Assembly (NCBI RefSeq): GCF_051622035.1 | Contig: NC_135355.1 | Span: 6,436,001 to 6,500,000, forward strand | Source: Arctopsyche grandis | Taxonomy: Eukaryota; Arthropoda; Insecta; Trichoptera; Hydropsychidae | Reading direction: 5' to 3' | DNA: 64,000 nucleotides | Part shown: positions 11,201 to 22,900 of the stretch, piece after piece | Position numbering within the stretch: position 1 is the first letter of the stretch | Layout: each line of letters begins with the position of its first letter | The notes under the pieces: model-generated | The model's input: the letters and a program-made list of their open reading frames with translations, nothing else | What the model was told of the DNA's origin: nothing | The model's database searches: none | Translations under genes and position numbers: made by a program

Positions 11201-12609
11201 GCGCTACTTACACGCCTGATCTCCGAGACTTTTTACACAGATACATGCGGACTCCTTCACACGTAAAGCCGAGCACTTCCAGTATTTTATTGGGAGTAGA
11301 TCAGAAAATAATGGTTGTACCCGTGCACGGCAGTACAGTGCGACAAAATAAAATAAAATTCGACAAACTACTAGAACTCATTTCTCACATTCCTTTCAAG
11401 CAATGTCTTGTGTTTTGTCGCTATCAAATACGGGCACAAACTATATGTGATCTTCTTCGCCAAGAAGGCTGGCCGGTGGAGTACTTGGCCAGTTCACAAT
11501 CTCAAGCTGAAAGACTCGGCAGTCTGAAAAAGCTACAGACATATGCGTGCAGAATTCTAGTTGCGACAGATCTTGCTGCACGCGGTATAGACGCGACTAA
11601 CGTTGATCTGGTGGTTAATCTGGACAGTCCTACAGACTACGCCACATATTTGCACAGGATAGGTCGATCAGGACGATTCGGTTCTCAAGGAATTGCTATA
11701 ACAATTGTGACCGCAGGCCAAGAAGAAGTTTCCTTCAATAGTTTGTTAAAGTCTCTTGGTAATTGCGACAATGTTATGCCACTAGAAATATCGCTAGAAG
11801 ATGTATCAAATCTTGAAATCTCTGACAAGATACATCCTGCGGATATAATCCACTCGGATGATGATATTACGAATGTAGACCTGCTCTCTCTCATGACTCT
11901 TCCGGGCAATACAGTACACATAGAACCATATGAAAATTTGCTCGCATCCTTCAATGAATTTGTTGGAATTGATAATCAAAAGTCTGCTCCGAAAAATGTC
12001 CAAACTGCTAATACTTTTAACGGTCTCCTCAACTCGCTCAATGAATTCATAAACGATTCTGATGATATTGAAAGAAGTTATGAAATTGATCATTTTAATA
12101 TCGACGATCATATTACAGAAAAAAATTATGATTTACAGTATTATTTAAAACTTAATTTACAAATACCGACTGATACATTACCCATCACTCCAAAGGAGAC
12201 GTGTAATAATGATAGTCGAGTGCCATCATTGAAATACAATAACGTAGTAAAGAATGGCTTCAACGAATCCGATGCTCCACAATTGGTTACAAGTAATGAC
12301 AAATTCGCTGATGAATCATCATCCGTGAAGGCCACAGTTAAAAATGTTGTAAAATCTGAAGTTATCCCACCCAAAGCTGAGAAAAAAAGAAAAAAAAGTA
12401 ACAAGAAGAATATGAAATCAAATGCAGCAATACACTACACCAACGGCGATACGTTAAATCAAGATTTTACGGATGAGGATGACTCTGACGATAGTCTGGA
12501 AAACGATCAAGGTGAACAAGAGTATTTAGATTTTAAAAATCGGTTAGAAATTGTGACGAATCAAATCCAGCATTCAGTATATATAAGCACTTTGTTGAAA
12601 ACCGATTGA
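8219..12609 (+). CDS. DDX20: DEAD-box RNA helicase DDX20 / Gemin3
   Basis: Three exons (8219-8390, 10700-10873, 10946-12609) join in phase to 669 residues. In the family, Gemin3 is the helicase of the SMN complex that assembles Sm cores on spliceosomal snRNAs. All helicase motifs are present: Q motif [12 protein letters not shown] (about 42-53), AKSGTGKT (63-70), PTRE (95-98), VLDEAD (168-173), SAT (201-203), [10 protein letters not shown] (322-331) and HRIGRSGR (352-359). The phrase [12 protein letters not shown] followed by [12 protein letters not shown] is characteristic of DDX20 rather than other DEAD-box proteins. The C-terminal part, from about residue 370, is acidic and low-complexity with a basic [10 protein letters not shown] stretch; it lacks recognisable domains. 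Intron 1 (8391-10699) holds three transposon remains. Intron 2 (10874-10945) is 72 bp, a multiple of three, and contains no stop. Confidence 0.93.
8655..9148. mobile_element. piggyBac-like MITE, TTAA-flanked (copy 1)
   Basis: It lies in DDX20 intron 1 and matches 22994-23493 over its whole length. The right end reads GCCGCGGGCAAAGGGTTAA and the left end (TCAA)CCGCTTGCCCGCGGC, an imperfect inverted repeat next to TTAA, with one base changed on the left. TTAA target sites and CCC-starting ends are piggyBac hallmarks. There is no transposase, so it is non-autonomous. Confidence 0.7.
9490..9775 (-). mobile_element. LINE 3' tail (Jockey-like), truncated
   Basis: On the minus strand this matches the 3' untranslated tail of the LINE at 47463-48045: the block around CTTTAGGTCATCGACTTTAG, then GAGCATTTATAAG, ATGTACAGCATAATAGG in reverse sense, and the AAAAAGCATTTAAAAA end. 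Only the last 290 bases or so are present, as usual for 5'-truncated LINE insertions. Confidence 0.75.
9788..10441 (+). mobile_element. pogo/Tigger DNA transposon, dead
   Basis: The ends read CTTGATTATCCAGG on the left and, reversed, GTCGATTATCTGGGTT on the right, a pogo/Tigger-type inverted repeat. Between them are pieces of a DDE transposase: [17 protein letters not shown], then [19 protein letters not shown] (near 10110-10165), and further on [11 protein letters not shown]. Relatives read DNAPAHP at the middle motif; here the catalytic Asp is His. The frame is broken in several places and the N-terminal DNA-binding half is missing. It lies in DDX20 intron 1. Confidence 0.78.
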
Positions 12610-13166
12610 GTTTTCGTGTATATTAAATATTTTTACAAATTTAACCGTCTTTTGTAATTTATTATGTAATTTTTCCATTCCAAATTCAAAAATAATTGGA
12701 AAATATAAGACAACATAATATAATAAATATTTAAAAATACTAAATGTTTTTCAAGAATTTTCTATGTTCATGTTTGATCTATTTTGATTATATGTATATA
12801 TGTGTTATATATATATTACAGTGAAATTATAATTACACGTTTCAGTGACTTTATAACCAATCACATTTTCACTGGGTTTAGTTATATTTTCACTACGGAA
12901 ATTACACATGGTTCCTTACAGTGAATTCAACTCGAATAAATCAAATCGTCAATTGTAAGAAAAAAATGTAGGAAAATTTTGGCCACTACCTTTTCACAGA
13001 AAGTATGTGAAAAAATACGATGTTTGAATCTATTTTTGTCAGTATTTAAATATTTAAGGCTAGCACTTATATCAAATGGCCAATATCCATCGTCAGTATA
13101 CAAATGGTCAGTATAAATAATAAAAAGGTCAGTATTAATGTTAAGTGGTAAGTTTTATTTTGATGA
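12610..13166. other. DDX20 downstream region, no further gene
   Basis: AT-rich sequence follows the stop. ATTAAA at about 12623 could serve polyadenylation. A short direct and inverted motif rich in TCAGTATAAAT lies near 13030-13140. I see no coding frame of note. Confidence 0.4.
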
Positions 13167-13295
13167 ATGGCTACGTCCACACTACTGATATTTTCGAATT
13201 TTCCATATCCAGTTCCCATATTGCAACCTGTGGTTGCTATTTAGGAACTGGATATGGAAAAATTTCTAGATATCGGTAGTGTGGACGTAGCCAAT
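13167..13295. mobile_element. Foldback MITE, GGCTACGTCCACAC family (copy 1)
   Basis: The 129-base segment is one long inverted repeat: ATGGCTACGTCCACAC ... GTGTGGACGTAGCCAAT, with inner TCCATATCCAGTTCC / GGAACTGGATATGGA. The copy at 25339-25495 shares this inner part but has altered outer arms. It has no coding capacity. Confidence 0.78.
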
Positions 13296-13303
13296 GGCTG
13301 GTA

Positions 13304-13558
13304 TTATATTTTCGTTGGTATCAACACAAGGTTGATACGATCTTGAGAGACAATTTCATTCCACGAATCGCTTTTTATTCCCTTAAAAAAAGTACTGTAT
13401 ATATACTTTCTCAATATATGAGCCATTATATTTGAACGTAATATAATGGCATGAAAGGAAGTCCAATTTTCAGTTCCAAAAACACTTTCAGTTTGACTTA
13501 ACATAAATTCGATATGTCCAGAATCGCGGAAAAACAGAATAAACATATTACAGGCCAC
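13304..13558 (-). CDS. Unrecognised 84-residue open frame
   Basis: An ATG-started frame lies between DDX20 and PDCD5 on the opposite strand. Its composition is protein-like rather than low-complexity, but it matches no family I recognise. There is no clear partner exon: the upstream side on that strand is repeat-rich. It may be a chance frame; treat it as tentative. Confidence 0.15.
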   Translation of the reverse strand: MACNMFILFFRDSGHIEFMLSQTESVFGTENWTSFHAIILRSNIMAHILRKYIYSTFFKGIKSDSWNEIVSQDRINLVLIPTKI

Positions 13559-13799
13559 CAGTATTTTTAAATATTTTAAAACGCAAAATATTATATTTAA
13601 TGTTTTGCGAGATATTTCTTGAAGAAAAGTGGACTCGCGCCAATTTCAAATATAACAGCTCATATAAGATATTTACACTTATTTCTCACTAATACAATTT
13701 CAATTGTTTAGGTCTTGTTATTTTAATTTTTAAAATACGCTTTCGTAAAGTGAAAACGCATGATACAGAATTCTGATTAAAAACTATATGCATATAATC

Positions 13800-14315
13800 G
13801 GTCTCCCTCACGGGACCGAAAGTGAAACGCCCAAAAACGCAAATATCGGAAGGCAAAGATCGAAAGATCTTAAGTCGAAAGATCAAAAAAAAAGGTGCAT
13901 GGTAAACAGTACTATGTATATATAATATATATAAGTGGCATGCGGTGAAATTATCTCTCTTTTTGTCATACAGCCTTGTTTAATGTGCGCGCGCAGAATA
14001 CGGGAGGAAAAGCCTGTTACTCTTGTTCCTATTGTATCCTGCTCGCGCAAATTAAGTGAGTATGTACGACGGGGGGAGAGACCCTTTTTTTATCTTTCGA
14101 CTTGAGATCTTTCGATTTTCGATCTTTGCCTTCCGATATTTGCGTTTTCGGGCGTTTCACTTTCGGTCCCGTGAGGTAAACCCATATTATATATACATAC
14201 ATACATACATAGTACTGTTTACCATGCACCCTTTTTTTATCTTTCGATTTTCGATCTTTGCCTTCCGATATTTACTTTTTCGGGATTATCACTTTCGGTC
14301 CCGTGAGGTAGACCC
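13800..14315. mobile_element. Composite inverted-repeat element (GGTCTACCTCACGGGAC ends) with a hAT MITE inside
   Basis: The left arm starts GGTCTCCCTCACGGGACC and the right arm ends GTCCCGTGAGGTAGACC, each followed inward by the AAAGTGAAA...CGAAAGATC block. An additional arm copy lies at 14098-14180, so the right side is duplicated. Between the arms sits GTGGCATGCGGTGAAATT ... TTGTATCCTGCTCGCGC (about 13936-14050), homologous to the free-standing hAT MITE at 55131-55277. Similar composites lie at 22427-22718 and 38731-39125. Confidence 0.7.
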
Positions 14316-14518
14316 CTAAATTTTAATATCAACTAGTTTTAAATTATTCCCATTAAAATCGGAAGGGAAACTCGATTGCACTTTCATAAAAGATGAATGA
14401 CGTTTGTTGTCGAGTGAGCTGTAAAGGGTGCAGGAGTCGTCGCTTGTTTTGTGAAGTCTCTAGCTCTTTTGTGACTGAATTGATTTAATTTTGAAGTATT
14501 AGATAGTCGAATTCTACA

Positions 14519-15208
14519 ATGGAAGACCCAGAATTAACTCGAATTCGCGAAGAGCGCATGCAACAACTTCAAGCGCAATACGGGGTAAAACCAAACCTAA
14601 CCTCACTTATTTACACCTGTAATCAAATAAACAAATATTTTACAATCCCTTATGAGAAAATGTATGGAGCTCAATGTAATCAATAATTTGCTTGCAATAC
14701 TATTTCCCAATAAATGTACATACATGAATTCAAAATTGTACGGTTCTATAAATAAACCGTCATAACATGAATCATCACTAAATAAAAAATAATAATTGAT
14801 TGATACTTTTTAAGGGTCGCGAAGCACAAAATCCTAAAGCCCAAGAGGAACGTGCGAAAGCGGTTGAAGAAACGAAACATGCTATGTTGTCCCAAGTTTT
14901 AGATCAAAATGCGAGAGCTCGTTGTAAGTGATCTTGTCGGCTAAATATTTATAGCGAATTCAATTTGATATTTGATCGAGTTTTAAATCGATTTTTCAGT
15001 GAATACAATAAAATTAGGAAAGCCGGAAAAAGGTCAGATGGTGGAATCGATTATCATACAGATGGCTCAGCGAGGTCAACTACGAGGGAAGATCGACGAG
15101 GAGGAGTTCATCAGAATTTTGGAATCAGTGAACCAACAGATGCCCAAGAGTTCTTCGCTCAATTTCCAAAGGAAAAAACGCCTCTTCGAGTCCGACGAAG
15201 AAGATTAA
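14519..15208 (+). CDS. PDCD5: Programmed cell death protein 5 (PDCD5)
   Basis: Three exons (14519-14584, 14815-14923, 15000-15208) give 127 residues; the human protein has 125. Landmarks in order are the N-terminal helix MEDPELTRIREERMQ, the strongly conserved LSQVLDQNARARL (about 46-58), KPEKGQMVESIIIQMA (about 64-79) and GKIDEEEFIRIL, with the acidic ESDEED end. PDCD5-family proteins are small nuclear and cytosolic helical-bundle proteins linked to apoptosis and to the chaperonin and TIP60 pathways. The introns are 230 and 76 bp, in phases 0 and 1. AATAAATAAA follows at about 15376. Nothing looks damaged. Confidence 0.94.
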
Positions 15209-15873
15209 CAGTCGTTGTATTTCTAAAGACTTTACATGCAAACGCTTTTCTAATGATCTTCGAATGAAACAGATCGGTTTATCGTATCACTTTTTATACA
15301 TCACAATTCGTATATAACTATTTAAAACGAGAAGCTTTTCAGGGAAAGATTATAACGCCGCTTTCGATGATCAAAATAAATAAATTAACTGTATGTCTAC
15401 TTGATATAAGATTATCTCGCTAATAACAACGTTATGAAAATATAACTAGTAATTTCTTATTTATTATACATATTTTAACAAGTTTAATTGCAACATGTAC
15501 TTCTTTCCACTCACTCACAATACTGCAAAAATCAGATGTATTACAATATTGTTATATTTATATACACATGCTCATTTTTTTAAGTTATAATTAAAATAAA
15601 TTAATTAAATCTTTAGTTTTATTTTTTTAAATATAAATATTGTTGAATATATGTAATAAAAATGCAATTGTAATCCTGTAGCGGCTCTACGACATGGTCG
15701 AGTGTCGGTCACCATCCTGTGAGTTGTGACCAGCTCGGCCATGTTGGTTTTACTTCCTTCCCACCCGTCATATTAAATAGTCGTGTCTTCAACAATTCCG
15801 TCGTTCCACTTCGTACGCTCCCCATGATCCTGTTAAACTTTTAGATTATTGTACTTTTACAATAATCGGTAAT
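15209..15873. other. PDCD5 3' flank, no gene
   Basis: This is AT-rich 3' flank. The segment at 15676-15745 (GCGGCTCTACGACATGGTCG ... GACCAGCTCGGCCATG) is an inverted relative of 5905-5985, marking another dispersed repeat without a known family. Confidence 0.4.
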
Positions 15874-16047
15874 TGGATTATTAGTCACATTGCGATCGCC
15901 CAAAAGACAATTTTTGTCATGAAAATCGCGAATACGGAATATTTGGTACTCGAGTTCTCGTTAGTATGATGGACTTTTCGGCTACCAGATGTTCCGTTAT
16001 AGAGATTTTAGTGACTTTTGGGCGAGCGCTTTGTGACCAATAATCAC
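15874..16047. mobile_element. MITE of the ACATCTGGYAGCC family, full inverted-repeat copy
   Basis: The ends are inverted: GGATTATTAGTCACA...GCGATCGCCCAAAAG and CTTTTGGGCGAGCGC...TGTGACCAATAATC, about 30 bp with few mismatches. The interior contains CCAGATGTTCCG and CTCGAGTTCTCGTTAGTA, which recur at 26080-26200, 34874-35063, 56098-56235 and 61003-61172. No coding frame is present. Confidence 0.75.
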
Positions 16048-16398
16048 CGAACCATACTGTTTGTTACCAATGTTTCCTCTAGACAAGTCTTGTCAAGTGA
16101 CATTCTGTCCACAGACAGATCTAAATAATTTTAGCATCGGTCGTATTTGACGCTTGGTGCTCGACGTATGTCCGATAAAAACTTGTTTGTTTATATTACT
16201 CGCAAGATGGGCAAGCATCGGTAAAAATTGCACTATACATTCAAAAACACACAATAAACAACATGGGATACATTTTTATAAGTAAATTGATCCGATTGTG
16301 TTCCGTGCGATGTAGCGTATTTATAGAGACGTACAGCGCAAAATTGACAACAATTATTTATTCGTAAGGGCCCCTCTATTCTTATTATGTACATCTCT

Positions 16399-16986
16399 CT
16401 GGCCTGTGGAGTCAGATCAAAATTTATCGACTCTTGACTACGACCTTTTGGTATGATTCGACTCCGACTTTAGATTGGTCTATTGGCCTATAGGTCCTAT
16501 TGGTCCTATTGGCTTTAGATTGGATTTAAAAGATGGACTTTTCTTACCAAAGTTTAAAATTATTAGCAATGAAAATAAAAACGATATTCAAAACATAATA
16601 TATTAAAAGAATTTTAAAAAATCATTAAAAATTGACGTGCTACCCAATTTATTGAATTATTGGTATTATGTAGGTATAAATAAAAATTAAGTGCAGTCAT
16701 AGTGTATGTGTATAAACTTCGTACACAAATAAATGAATTTAATAAATAAAAAGTATATAAACACATCAAAATGCGTGCAATTGAACGATTTTTTATATTT
16801 CATAATGTAATTTAAATTCATGTTTTTATAAAGAAATAATTAAATTTCAATTCATTAGTGGATTCACTGCAATATAATAGGAGACTACTTGACACATACT
16901 GTAATAAAGAAAATAATAATAAAAAGGTGTCGGTTGATCTTTTATGACTCTGACTCCGCTTGAAATGCTTCGACTCCACAGCCCTG
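16399..16986. mobile_element. hAT-like MITE, GGCCTGTGGAGTC family (copy 1)
   Basis: The ends CTGGCCTGTGGAGTC and GACTCCACAGCCCTG are inverted. Just inside each end is the same CGACTCCGACT-type satellite. The copy at 19255-19809 has the same ends. The interior is AT-rich and non-coding. An 8-bp target duplication is no longer clear. Confidence 0.7.
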
Positions 16987-17089
16987 ATATTTTGTTAAAC
17001 AGAATTACCGAAAAGTAATTCACGAATTTAATAATGCATAAGGTATAAGGGATTTTTTCAACCGAAGTGTTGATTGAATTATTTATTTA

Positions 17090-17722
17090 TAGTAGTTTTG
17101 GACCATTGTGGCTTTACAGGAAGAACCTAATACGCCACAATGGCCTACATTTGATTAAGAAAAACAGAAAAATAAAATACATAAAATAAAAACCAAAAAT
17201 GCAAAAGCAGAAAAAACATGATAAAATAAAAAATAAAAATAATAAAAAAAAAACAGAAAACAAAAGAAAAATTATACATAAGAAAAAGAATAAATGTGAG
17301 TGTAAAAATCACATTCTTAGTTTCATATTAACAAAAGAAATATAGTACATAAGGAGAAATAAAAAGAAAAAGTAACATAAAATAAAACAATATATAAATA
17401 AAAATAAAATCATAGCGAGGCCCAAATGGAAGAGAGTAGATCAAGATTCCACTCATACATCACATTCAAATTAAGAAAATAATGATGAGCGCAGGTTACC
17501 AGATAAATATGTTAAAATAATATCCGATAATCTACGCTCACCAAGGTGGAAAATGTCACATTCAGGGACGGCAGCAACGATTTCATTGAGAAGTCGAATA
17601 GCTCTTGGTATAGGAGCCATTCGAAAAAGCACTGTGCGAGCAAGAGGTACAACCATAAAATGATGATGTCTACCGTGCACATAATTATTAGGGACATAAA
17701 GTCCCAACTGTTCCAGCAACAA
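17090..17722 (-). mobile_element. LINE 3' end: C-terminal ORF remnant plus UTR and terminal hairpin
   Basis: On the minus strand, 17722-17471 encodes LGLYVPNNYV, MAPIPRAIRLLNEIV and GERRLSDIIL, which align with the C-terminus of the LINE at 21771-22426 (FWAPENHRVL, SPLSRAVRLLNLL, YVELVEHIL). An A-rich (plus-strand) untranslated stretch follows. At 17103-17143 there is a perfect 10-bp stem hairpin and then ATAAATAA repeats, which mark the true 3' end. It is strongly 5'-truncated. Confidence 0.7.
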
Positions 17723-18409
17723 CGGGCATGACGTATTACCACGCAGTAACTATAAATGGCTGACTAGATTTATTAAATATTTAAACGAAATTCTCCATTA
17801 GTTATCCAAAATTCAATGAGACGCCACCAAATTTGACATGTTTAGGATAATATATTCCTAATAAATGTTTGATTTACTTGGTCTACTACCTGTTCCATTA
17901 TAAAATTCAATCCAACACGTCAAATTGCTTATATACTCTACTATGCACATTATTATTATTGAGTTCTAATTTGTGTATGGGAAACCGGTTGAATAAAAAG
18001 CCGACAACATTATTAAATGTAAATACTATTTTTTATTGAATTGTAAAAATGACTAGTAAAACATGTTAAGTAATAATAAATACTTGAATATGTATACAAT
18101 AAATTAACAACAGCGTTACATTGACTCAGTCACCGTTTAAAATAGTATTGATATCAGTTATTACCCGAGAAACAAACTGACCCTTTGGCAAACACGACAA
18201 TTGGCTAAAATTATCTATTTAGTACTTACTGATAATCATTATTGTTTTTAAGTACTCGGAACATCGGAAGTTAGGGGCAGTTTGTCCCAGTATTATAGCC
18301 TACTACCTTGTTTGTTATCATTTGCAAATGTAATACATAAAATTTCCTAGACTATTAAATTTATTACATATATTTTTCTATTCAAATTAATATTCAAAGA
18401 GATCAATGT

Positions 18410-18413
<4 letters not shown>
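17723..18413. other. Intergenic, no gene seen
   Basis: This is AT-rich sequence with no protein-like frame and no inverted-repeat ends that I can pair. Confidence 0.35.

Positions 18414-18490
<77 letters not shown>
18414..18490. repeat. (AT)n microsatellite
   Basis: This is an uninterrupted AT dinucleotide run of about 75 bases. Frames through it are artefacts. Confidence 0.97.
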
Positions 18491-18492
<2 letters not shown>

Positions 18493-19254
18493 ATTTATCA
18501 AATAAAAATGTAAATAAATGCGAATCAGAAACGGGCTGAAATCATCATATAGTATTTAATATCTTTCGAATGCCAAAAGGCTAAATATGAACACGTTACA
18601 TTAAAAGAAATTTAATATACCTTTAACATAGTTGTTTTTTTTTTTAATTATTGCACTTTGGTTCAGAAATTACTATTTGTAATCAAATTGTGCATCGTAG
18701 GCACTACATCACATTGAAAAATCGTTTGTATCGAACATCGAGACAATTATGATGGCGATCCAGTTCTAAAAAGGAAACTGCATCAAAAAATCATTTTTAG
18801 GCAGCACATTTAGTACAAAAATTGGAATGAGCATTGAAGGAAGCCAAGGGACTTGTCGTATTGATAAGCCTTGAAATTTGAAAAACTTACAAACTAAACA
18901 TATTCAAGAATGTTATTTCCTTACTTTAATTAATTTTTAAATGGACTATTTCCGGTTATTTGAAACATATAAAACGTTATTAGACTGATAAATGAAACCT
19001 AAGTGTTACTTTGCGTGTATTGTCACAGACTGATTATAGACTTTTCAGTGCTAACGCCAAAAATATCGCATGCAGACATTAACAATAAACACCTAGAATA
19101 TATATCATAAATAGTTTATGGCACACACGCTATAATTTCGTTATTTTTATTACATTATATAATTGTAAACATTTGCTGTTAATTAAAATAAGTATAATAA
19201 ACAATAATATTTTCTATACAACAATAGTTTTAAATAAACAATTCATTACACAAT
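18491..19254. other. Intergenic, no gene seen
   Basis: The sequence is AT-rich with scattered stops in all frames. I find no paired repeat ends and no family match. Confidence 0.35.
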
Positions 19255-19809
19255 CAGGCCTGTGGAGTCGGATCAAAATTTAACAACTCGGACTCCGACT
19301 TTTTTTTATGATTCGACTCCCGACTCTAACTTGAACGATTTTAGTAAGATCACTTTTCTTGCCAACGTATGAAATTGTTAGTAATAAAAATAATAGCGAT
19401 TTTCAAAATATACAAAGTTAAAAACAATTAAAAAATCATTAAAATCGACAATGAAATAGGTATAAATAAAAAGTAAGTACACTAATAGTATATGAATTTC
19501 ATACACAAATATATATATGCGATAAATGAGTAAAAAAAAATATATATTGTATATGAGACAGAGGAAACTATTGGTTTTGGCCACAAAACATCAAAATACC
19601 TGCAATTTTATTTAAAATGTAATTTAAAATCATGATTTTTATAAAGAAATTATTAAATATAAATTATTAGTGGATTAATTTCAATAAAATTGGAGACTTC
19701 TTGACACAGACCGTAATACTATTAATTAAAGAAGATAATAAAATAAAGAGTCGGTTGATTTTTTACGATTCTGACTTCGCTTAAAGTGCTTCGCGACTCC
19801 ACAGCCCTG
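19255..19809. mobile_element. hAT-like MITE, GGCCTGTGGAGTC family (copy 2)
   Basis: It begins CAGGCCTGTGGAGTCGG and ends GACTCCACAGCCCTG. Inside both ends the CGACTCC/GGAGTCG motif repeats. It aligns with 16399-16986, including AAGATCAACCGAC-type and TTGACACA blocks. CAG...CTG ends with this motif are typical of insect hAT MITEs. Confidence 0.75.
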
Positions 19810-19999
19810 GTTTAAATACATATTTACGCATATGCATATAAAACAAGATAATAAAAACATGTATGTATGTATAATATGTAAATATTTGGTATTAACATGT
19901 AATTACATATAATATAAAATTCTTTATTCAGTTATAAAATGAAAAACTCGATATAAATGTATGAGTGAAAACGGAATATTCTCATAGAGGAATGTAAAA

Positions 20000-22900
20000 T
20001 TATTCTTTCTTCTCGTGACCGGGTTCTGAAACAATAAAATCTATATAAATAAACCTATCATCACATACAAACAGTACAAACCGCTATATTAATGATACCT
20101 TCGGACGAGTCTTCTTCTTCCGCGTCAAGAATGTCCGTACAACAAACAGAATAAAATATAAGAGAGAGGAAACCTAGCGGTAGACCAAATATCAGAGTGG
20201 TCAAAACGGGATTTCCAGTCCACATATAATCCAAGGAAGTTCTAGCCTGGAAGTACATTCTGTACAATCGCACTGCAAACGAATCTCCACCGTATATCTA
20301 GAACCAAACACATTAAAACTTAACAATGAATGTATTGATATATGTATTTTACAAATCTCAACGGCACTTACAGGCGCCGATTGATTGTAAATTTGTTCTA
20401 AAAATATAGCCACTGCCTCTGGCGTTAATTTATTAGGATCATCTTCCGGTATGTGATGATGCTTTGTTGTTGAATTGATGACTAGCAGATGAGGAACGGG
20501 TAATATCGACATGACAATGGAATTAGTCAACTCGGGCGATCCGACCCAACCGAATTGAAAGTTATTGTGAAGAGTGTCCCGTTTTTGCCTGAATTGAAAC
20601 AAAGTGGTTATTAATTGAATCAATCGATATACACATAATATATTTAACTAGCGTTAACCTTATGACTGATTCGATCATGTCACGGAATTCAATTTCTTCC
20701 GGAGTTATTTCATTCAGCTTATTCTCCTCGACGACGGCTAATACTAAAAACTTATCCAACGACAGCAGTTCGTTGATATTAGCTCTAGACACTTTAGGAA
20801 ATGTGCCGAATCTTTCTGCATCGATCCATTTGTGTAACGATGTGTTTAATTTTTGTTTCTCACCAATACCATCATCTGAAAGTATAAATTTGCATGCTAA
20901 CAAAATAATAGCATTCTATATACATACATATATATATAAGTAAGTAAATCTAGGAAATAACAGCAAACAAAATAATTTTTGATAACATAGATATTAGTAT
21001 ACACACAAGTGTAATTATTTCAAAAATATCTTATAAAAAAGATTCCGATCGTTTGAGTAATATTTTGATATTATACAAAAAAGATTCATTAAATGCGAGT
21101 TAGATCTGTCGGGAATGTTTTGATCACACCTGAAAATCTAAGATACCTGAATAGAAGTAAGCCATGCTCTCCTTGTAGACGAAAGCCACGGGAGTCTTCT
21201 CTAGAGTCATGTGCTTGTTGGCGACTTCCGGCGACATTACAAAAAATGACGCAAGTGGTTGATATTTCTCGGCATGATAGAAGAACATTTCCTAAATTCA
21301 ATTGAACAATTACAATTATGAAATAATCGAATGCGTTCAATATGAAGTGATTGAATAATTACCCAAAGTGGTCCAGTTTGTTGGCCGACATAGCCGAAGA
21401 ATATGGGATTGTTTTCTTTTATTTCGTTGACGGTATGTTGTTTGGTCACCAGCAAAACTGACGGACCGGACATGCGTAGAGCATAATTGACGAGATCATC
21501 TTTGCTCTGCTCTCCGATGTATTCATGTTTCAGCGAGCCTTTCATACTAGAAAAATAATGTAATATTAAAGCAATTGCATTTAGCAAATTTCCAAGGCCT
21601 TTGAACAGCCCTTTATTCAAAATAAACTCAGTATTGATCCTTGATAGTGTCTTAATTGTTTCTAAAAAATATATGTTACCGTCACCACACCGAATGTTAA
21701 AAAGTCGAAAATGTTCGTTTAACGTGCATACATATTTTATTTTATTTAAAAAAATCAATACCACAGAGACTTGACAGGTTGCCCCAAAGCGTCAATGTGA
21801 TTATAATATAAATAATAAAAATCATAAAAATTATAAAAAAAACTTCATAAAAAAATAATAAAAATCATAAATAAAAAAAAACATCATAAAAAAATAATAA
21901 AAATCAAGTAAAAAATATGTACACATAATAAAAACAAAGAAATAAGATTGAAAAATTTATATCGTGCTATTTAGGATGTGTTCCACCAACTCAACATAAC
22001 TGGCATCGAAGAGGTCCAAGTAATGTGCCAGTAAGTTAAGGAGTCGAACAGCTCTCGAGAGGGGGGAGTTCATGAGCACGTTTGATTTAGCCCTAATTGG
22101 CAAAAATATATCATGTTTTCTTAAAACTCTATGATTTTCCGGGGCCCAGAATTTTAGTTTCTCCAGGATAGCGGGATTGTGAATCTCTCCTCTAAGTAAT
22201 TTTACGAAATGTTTCCCAAGAAATAAATCTCTTCTCTTTGCCAGGGAGTTGAAACCCAAAGATCCCAAGACAAAGGCACTAGGGAACAGATATGGATAAA
22301 ATCCAAATGTCTTCAGATATAAAAATCTAAGGAATTTCCTTTTCAGGAATCGTTCCAACATTAGAGAGTAACGAAGTTGATAGGGAGACCATATAATGGA
22401 GCCAAACTCGAGCATATGAAAAGTCTCTCTCCCCCCCATCGTACATCCTTACTTAATTTGCGCGAGCAGGATACAACAGGAACAAGAGGAACAGGCTTTT
22501 CCTTCCGTATCCTGCGCGCGCACATTAAACAAGGCTTTATGACAAAAAGAGAGATAATTTCACCGCATGTCACTCATATATAGTATATTTATACATAGTA
22601 CCGTTTACCATGCACCCTTTTTTTTGATCTTTCGACTTGAGATCTTTCGATTTTCGATCTTTGCCTTCCGATATTTGCTTTTTCGGGCTTTTCACTTTCG
22701 GTCCCGTGAGGTAGACCCGTTTGTTTCTATGTATTTTGAGGATAACTTGAATGTCCTTAGCACTTTGAGTCTTTTCTGTTGAAAGCCAGCCACGCTGAAA
22801 ATTTCGCCAACATTTCCAACTAGAATTATTTAGACATCTAATAGAAAGCAGGTATAAAAATTGTAACTAATCCAAACAAACCCTGGATCACTACCGTAGA

